Shown here: positions 60,602 through 64,000 of the stretch, in pieces
Layout of the letters: each line of letters starts with the position of its first letter
How positions within the stretch are numbered: position 1 is the first letter of the stretch
Source of the DNA: Paraburkholderia sp. BCC1886
Lineage (GTDB): Bacteria; Pseudomonadota; Gammaproteobacteria; Burkholderiales; Burkholderiaceae
Assembly (NCBI RefSeq): GCF_900996245.1
Contig: NZ_CAAJGK010000096.1
Location: 310,001-374,000, forward strand
Direction: 5' to 3'
DNA: 64,000 bases
Position numbers and translations under genes: made by a program
Notes under the pieces: generated by a model
The model's input: only the letters and a program-made list of their open reading frames with translations
Databases searched by the model: none
What the model was told of the DNA's origin: nothing

Positions 60602-61741
60602 ATGACGCAGCCTCCTGATTCGCCGCACGGCCTGGCCGATACCGCCGGTCGATCCGCACAAACGCCGGCCGATATCCCGCACGACGCACCAGGCTCGGCG
60701 CGAGAAAGTGCCCTGAAACAAGGCATATTCCTGCATACCGGCTGGCGTAGCGCGGGCACCTGGGTGTGGTCGCGGCTGCGCGCACTCGACGCCGTGACGG
60801 CCTTTTACGAGCCGCTCAGCAACGTGCTCGCCGATCTCGGTCCCGACGATGTCGCCGCCAGCCGACCTACGCTGACCTCGGGACATCCGCCGCTAGGCAA
60901 GCCCTATTTCGACGAATACCGGCCGTTCCTGCAAACAGGCACGCGCGGTGTCGCCGGTTATGCGAGGCGTTTCGGCACCGACCGTTTCGGCAGCGCGCCG
61001 GATGCGACGTTCCCCGCGCTGCATGCATATCTGGACAATCTGTGCGAGCGCACGCGCGAGCGGGGCAGCCTGCCGGTCTTCAAGTTCTGTCGCTCGTCGG
61101 GACGGTTGCCGTGGTTCAGGCAGGCTTTTCCCGCCATCCTGCATGCGGGTGTGTTGCGCAATCCGGCCTCGCAATTCGCGTCGGGCTGGCTGCTCAATCA
61201 GCAGTGGAATAATCCGTTCTTCGTGGCCGCGCCGTTCCGTGTGCTGGGGCTGAACGTGTCGGAGCCGCTGGTGCGGCAAGCTGTCGACGCCTGTGGCGTG
61301 AGCCTGCCGCCGCCGGCACCGGGTTCCGAGGATGCCTACGCCCTGGCCTGCGAACACTACGCGCGCACAGCCGAAGTCAATAACGCGTATCGCGCGTTCG
61401 TCGCGTTGTGGATACTCGCGGCGTTGCGCATTGCGCAGGGCGTCGATCTGCTGATCGATATGGACCGGCTCGGGCAGTCGCGCGACTACGCCGCGGGGTT
61501 GCGCGGCGAATTCGAAACGCTCTGCGGCGTGTCGCCCGATTTCGGCAGCGCGCGCGATCTGGTCGAGGAGACGCGGCGCAGTGCCGCGCGCATGGTCGGA
61601 ATCGATGGGCGGGCGATGCGCGCGGTTCACTCCGCGGCATTGAAGTTTCTCAAGGCGCAGCCGGGCGTGGACCCGGCGCTCGTCGAACGGGTGCGCGAGA
61701 AAATGGTGCTGGCCAACGAACTGACCGAGCTTTGGCGCTGA
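60602..61741 (+). CDS. sulfotransferase-like protein
   Basis: A 379-residue protein whose outline suggests the PAPS sulfotransferase/P-loop kinase fold. Residues about 40-60 (IFLHTGWRSAGTWVWSRLR) resemble the 5'-phosphosulfate loop, although Lys is replaced. FKFCRSSGRLPWF and VLRNPASQFASGWLL resemble the 3'-phosphate-binding strand and helix. The first 35 residues are polar and probably disordered. ATG 60602 follows GGAAGAG. No partner gene is adjacent. The family call is tentative and no substrate is proposed. Confidence 0.6.
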   Translation: MTQPPDSPHGLADTAGRSAQTPADIPHDAPGSARESALKQGIFLHTGWRSAGTWVWSRLRALDAVTAFYEPLSNVLADLGPDDVAASRPTLTSGHPPLGKPYFDEYRPFLQTGTRGVAGYARRFGTDRFGSAPDATFPALHAYLDNLCERTRERGSLPVFKFCRSSGRLPWFRQAFPAILHAGVLRNPASQFASGWLLNQQWNNPFFVAAPFRVLGLNVSEPLVRQAVDACGVSLPPPAPGSEDAYALACEHYARTAEVNNAYRAFVALWILAALRIAQGVDLLIDMDRLGQSRDYAAGLRGEFETLCGVSPDFGSARDLVEETRRSAARMVGIDGRAMRAVHSAALKFLKAQPGVDPALVERVREKMVLANELTELWR

Positions 61742-61769
61742 ACCGCCTGCTTGCAAATTAAACGGGAAG

Positions 61770-61797
61770 GCGGTGACGAGGATGACCCCGTCACCGC
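61770..61797. terminator. bidirectional terminator hairpin
   Basis: GCGGTGACG (61770-61778) pairs perfectly with CGTCACCGC (61789-61797). On the + strand it is followed by TTCGCCGTTTT, on the minus strand by TTCCCGTTTAATTT. It would end both converging genes. Confidence 0.8.
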
Positions 61798-61806
61798 TTC
61801 GCCGTT

Positions 61807-63141
61807 TTACTTCTTCGTCAAACCACCCACCAGTCCGCCGACCGCGCCGGTGACCGGCGCCAGCAAGCCGCCGGCGGTGCCCGAAAGGCCCGTCGTCGTC
61901 GTCGAAATGCCCGCGCTCGCGGTGACGCTGGCGGACGTCGTCGTGCTGCTGGAGGTCTGACCCGTCGCAGCCGACGTGACGCCGGCAAGCGTGCCCGTCA
62001 CCGTGGAGACGACGCCTGTCAGCGGCGCAGTCAGCGCGTTGGAGCCCCCGGCGGTGCCGCTGAGTGCGCCCGTCACGCCGGAGGTCAGCGCGGCGACCGG
62101 GTTGGTCGCGGCCGTGCCGCCGGTCGCGCCGCTCAATCCGCCGGTGATGCTCGCGAGCGGATTGGCCGCGTTGCCGCCAGTCAGCAGCGCGCCAGTGGAC
62201 GCCACGGTCTTGCCGGTATCGGAAACCAGCCCGCCGATGCTGCTCGTGACCGGATTCCCGCCGCTCGTTGCGATCAGGCCGCCGGTCTTGCCGAGGCCGC
62301 CGCCGACGGTCGTCAGCACGCCGTTCACCGGTGCACCGAGGCCCGTGGCCGTGCCGACCGTTTGCGTGGTCGACACCAGCGTGGATTCGATCGGCGTGAT
62401 GGACGCGCTCGCCTGGCTGGTGATCTGCTGCACGGGACCCGTGCTGAGTGCGGTGCCGAGCGTCGTGCCGCCGTTCGTCAGGGCCTCTCCGAGCGCGTCG
62501 ACCGCGCCGCCGACCGGCGTGGTGATAGTCGCGAGCGGCGCAAGCGGGCCGCTGCCGAGGCTGCCGACCAGCGTGCCCGTGCCGCTCACGGCTTTGCCGA
62601 CATCGGCGACGACGCCGCCGGTGCTCGACACGGTCGTGCCGACGCCGTCGCTACCCGTGCCCAGTTGTCCGACACCCGAGGTCACGCCGGTGCCGAGCGT
62701 GGCGACGGCGGCGCCGACGTCCTGGACGATGCCGCCGGCCGCCTGCGTGGTCTGCGAATCGACGCCCGGTACCGTCTGCGAGCCGACGAGCGCGCCGACC
62801 GTGGACACGGTGTTGCCGGTGTCCGTCACCACGTTGCCGGTTTGTCCCACGGTCTGGCTGAGGGCGTTCGGCGTGGCGGTGCTGGTGGGCGTGCCGCCGC
62901 CGTCGGAGGTGGTCGTGGTTGGGGTGCCGCCGGAACTGCCCGAGCCGCCCGCGCTCGCGGTCGAACCGCTCGCGCCGCCGGAGGTGGCGAGCGTCCCGCC
63001 GCTGCTGCCGCTGCCGGTTCCGGTTTTGGTTCCTGAGCTCAGCGAGCCGGAGCCGCCACAGGCGCTCAGGGAAAGCATCGCGGCCACGGCAGCCGCGATC
63101 ATGCCGGTACGAAACGTACCTTGCGTCGTTTGGATCTTCAT
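61807..63141 (-). CDS. Gly/Ser/Thr/Val-repeat lipoprotein, collagen-like annotation class
   Basis: A 444-residue lipoprotein precursor starting at ATG 63141. The lipobox LSLSAC (Cys at about residue 28) is followed by a Gly/Ser/Thr linker to about residue 90. The rest is a long imperfect repeat rich in Gly, Thr, Val and Ala (patterns such as TVGALVGSQTVPGV, GTLVGSLGSGPL, VNGVLTTVGGGLGKTGG). Similar Burkholderia proteins are often called collagen-like, but no regular Gly-X-Y run is seen. It may be a surface fibre or coat lipoprotein; no function is demonstrated. A -10-like TATAAC lies at 63165-63170 (minus strand) with a small hairpin at 63176-63190. Confidence 0.75.
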   Translation of the reverse strand: MKIQTTQGTFRTGMIAAAVAAMLSLSACGGSGSLSSGTKTGTGSGSSGGTLATSGGASGSTASAGGSGSSGGTPTTTTSDGGGTPTSTATPNALSQTVGQTGNVVTDTGNTVSTVGALVGSQTVPGVDSQTTQAAGGIVQDVGAAVATLGTGVTSGVGQLGTGSDGVGTTVSSTGGVVADVGKAVSGTGTLVGSLGSGPLAPLATITTPVGGAVDALGEALTNGGTTLGTALSTGPVQQITSQASASITPIESTLVSTTQTVGTATGLGAPVNGVLTTVGGGLGKTGGLIATSGGNPVTSSIGGLVSDTGKTVASTGALLTGGNAANPLASITGGLSGATGGTAATNPVAALTSGVTGALSGTAGGSNALTAPLTGVVSTVTGTLAGVTSAATGQTSSSTTTSASVTASAGISTTTTGLSGTAGGLLAPVTGAVGGLVGGLTKK

Positions 63142-63559
63142 GTTGCCCTCGGCTCTCATGTGTCGTTATAAAAGCGCTGATTTTTTCAGCACCTGAGCGG
63201 GTCAACGGCACGTGTAAGGGAAAATTAAGCCGGGTTTTCCCGTGGTTTTCTACTAATAAAGGTGGTGCCGGATCACGGCATGTTGCTTCGGAAAAGAATG
63301 CCGATCGCCGGAGATGACGGCATTTGTTCAATCACACGTATGATTGGTTGGGCTGCTCGCCGAGTCGGATTCGAGCGGTCCGCGGCCGTCGCGTGTAAGG
63401 AATTGGCCAGCACAGTTGCCGCAGGAAAAACAGGACAGCGCGGCGCGGTTTTGAGAAGCTGTATCGGGAAACCACGCCTGGCCGTCGCTACAGTGGCCAG
63501 GTCCCGCCGGCGCCGGGCCATGGGTGCCGCTCTCCGTCATGAACCCCGAGGTGTGAAAA
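63142..63559. other. 418-bp intergenic region
   Basis: This gap separates the leftward lipoprotein from the rightward mmsA-like gene. It holds the possible lipoprotein promoter (63165-63190). Short reading frames here look non-coding. Nothing else is recognised. Confidence 0.5.
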
Positions 63560-64000
63560 ATGAATGCTGTGAACGAGCAAGCTAAGCTGTCCGTGCCGCA
63601 ATTAGGGCACTTCATCGACGGCCAACGGGTGGCGCCCGCCAGCGGCCGTTTCAAGGACGTGTTCAATCCGGCGACCGGTCGGGTGGGCGCTTCGGTTGCA
63701 CTGGCATCGGTCGAAGAAGTCGATGCTGCGGTTCAGGCCGCCAACGCCGCCTTCGCCTCCTGGAGCGAAACCGCGCCGCTCAAGCGCGCACGCATCCTGT
63801 TCAAATTCAAGGAACTGCTGAACCAGCATCACGATGAACTCGCGCTGCTCATCACGCGCGAACACGGCAAGGTGTTCACCGACGCGCAAGGCGAAGTGGT
63901 GCGCGGCATCGAAGTCGTCGAGTTCGCGTGTGGCATTCCCAATCTGCTCAAAACCGATTTCACCGACCAGATCGGCGGCGGCATCGACAACTGGAATCTG
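63560..64000 (+). CDS. mmsA: methylmalonate-semialdehyde dehydrogenase (acylating), 3' end outside window
   Basis: The first 147 codons of an aldehyde dehydrogenase run off the window. The N-terminus LGHFIDGQRVAPASGRFKDVFNPATG and the segment GIEVVEFACGIPNLLKTDFTDQIGGGIDNWN are diagnostic of the CoA-acylating methylmalonate/malonate-semialdehyde dehydrogenase group of valine, beta-alanine and inositol catabolism. ATG 63560 follows CCGAGGTG. The catalytic Cys and Glu lie beyond the window, and so do any operon partners. Confidence 0.9.
   Translation, partial: MNAVNEQAKLSVPQLGHFIDGQRVAPASGRFKDVFNPATGRVGASVALASVEEVDAAVQAANAAFASWSETAPLKRARILFKFKELLNQHHDELALLITREHGKVFTDAQGEVVRGIEVVEFACGIPNLLKTDFTDQIGGGIDNWNL

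Overview
The window is high-GC DNA with a protein set typical of Burkholderiaceae, most likely a Paraburkholderia-type soil or plant-associated bacterium. This is inferred from gene content: a 4-TM cytochrome b561/YceI cluster, a Burkholderia-style trimeric porin, a bcsD-P-Q-A-B-Z-C cellulose operon and an hpa meta-cleavage operon. No rRNA, tRNA, CRISPR array, insertion sequence or phage gene was recognised. Long open frames antisense to almost every gene are composition artefacts and are left out.

Region 1 (1-25.1 kb) looks like one catabolic island. Two paralogous MalT-like LuxR regulators (1-2444, running in from outside, and 16280-19177) flank a set of CoA-dependent genes. These are two near-duplicate acyl-CoA dehydrogenase/SCP-x thiolase pairs, a probable heteromeric acyl-CoA dehydrogenase pair, a crotonase, an alpha-methylacyl-CoA racemase-type family III protein, a feruloyl-CoA-synthase-like ligase, two small MaoC hotdog proteins and an SDR. 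Next come a porin with a BON protein, and an MFS-TauD-aldehyde dehydrogenase operon. A 17-bp dyad (roughly CCACCCGNNNCGGGTRG) recurs in front of five transcription units of this island, with a -10-like hexamer about 31-33 nt from the dyad centre. The reading offered is one regulon: uptake (porin, MFS), oxidation (TauD, aldehyde dehydrogenase), CoA activation (ligase) and beta-oxidation of an alpha-branched acid, with an enzyme set resembling peroxisomal branched-chain or bile-acid side-chain oxidation. The substrate is unknown.

Region 2 (25.1-35.1 kb) is a mix: an outer-membrane barrel protein, a repeat-bearing lipoprotein, a cytochrome b561-YceI-YceI operon, an ArsB/SLC13-type permease followed by an OmpR/EnvZ-type pair, a small membrane protein and a DUF2252 protein.

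Region 3 (35.1-52.5 kb) is cellulose export. The minus-strand operon bcsD-bcsP-bcsQ-bcsA-bcsB-bcsZ-bcsC faces a divergent overlapping pair of c-di-GMP genes, a GGDEF diguanylate cyclase and a GGDEF-EAL protein. BcsC carries a very long Gln/Tyr/Pro-rich segment between its TPR region and its C-terminal barrel.

Region 4 (52.5-61.8 kb) is homoprotocatechuate meta-cleavage, hpaG1-G2-E-D-F-H-I, with a divergent hpaR and a clear promoter/operator. After it come a D-threonine-aldolase-like enzyme and a sulfotransferase-like protein. Region 5 (61.8-64 kb) has a low-complexity lipoprotein and the 5' part of a methylmalonate-semialdehyde dehydrogenase gene running off the end. The DNA is unusually rich in short tandem repeats between genes, several placed exactly at stop codons.
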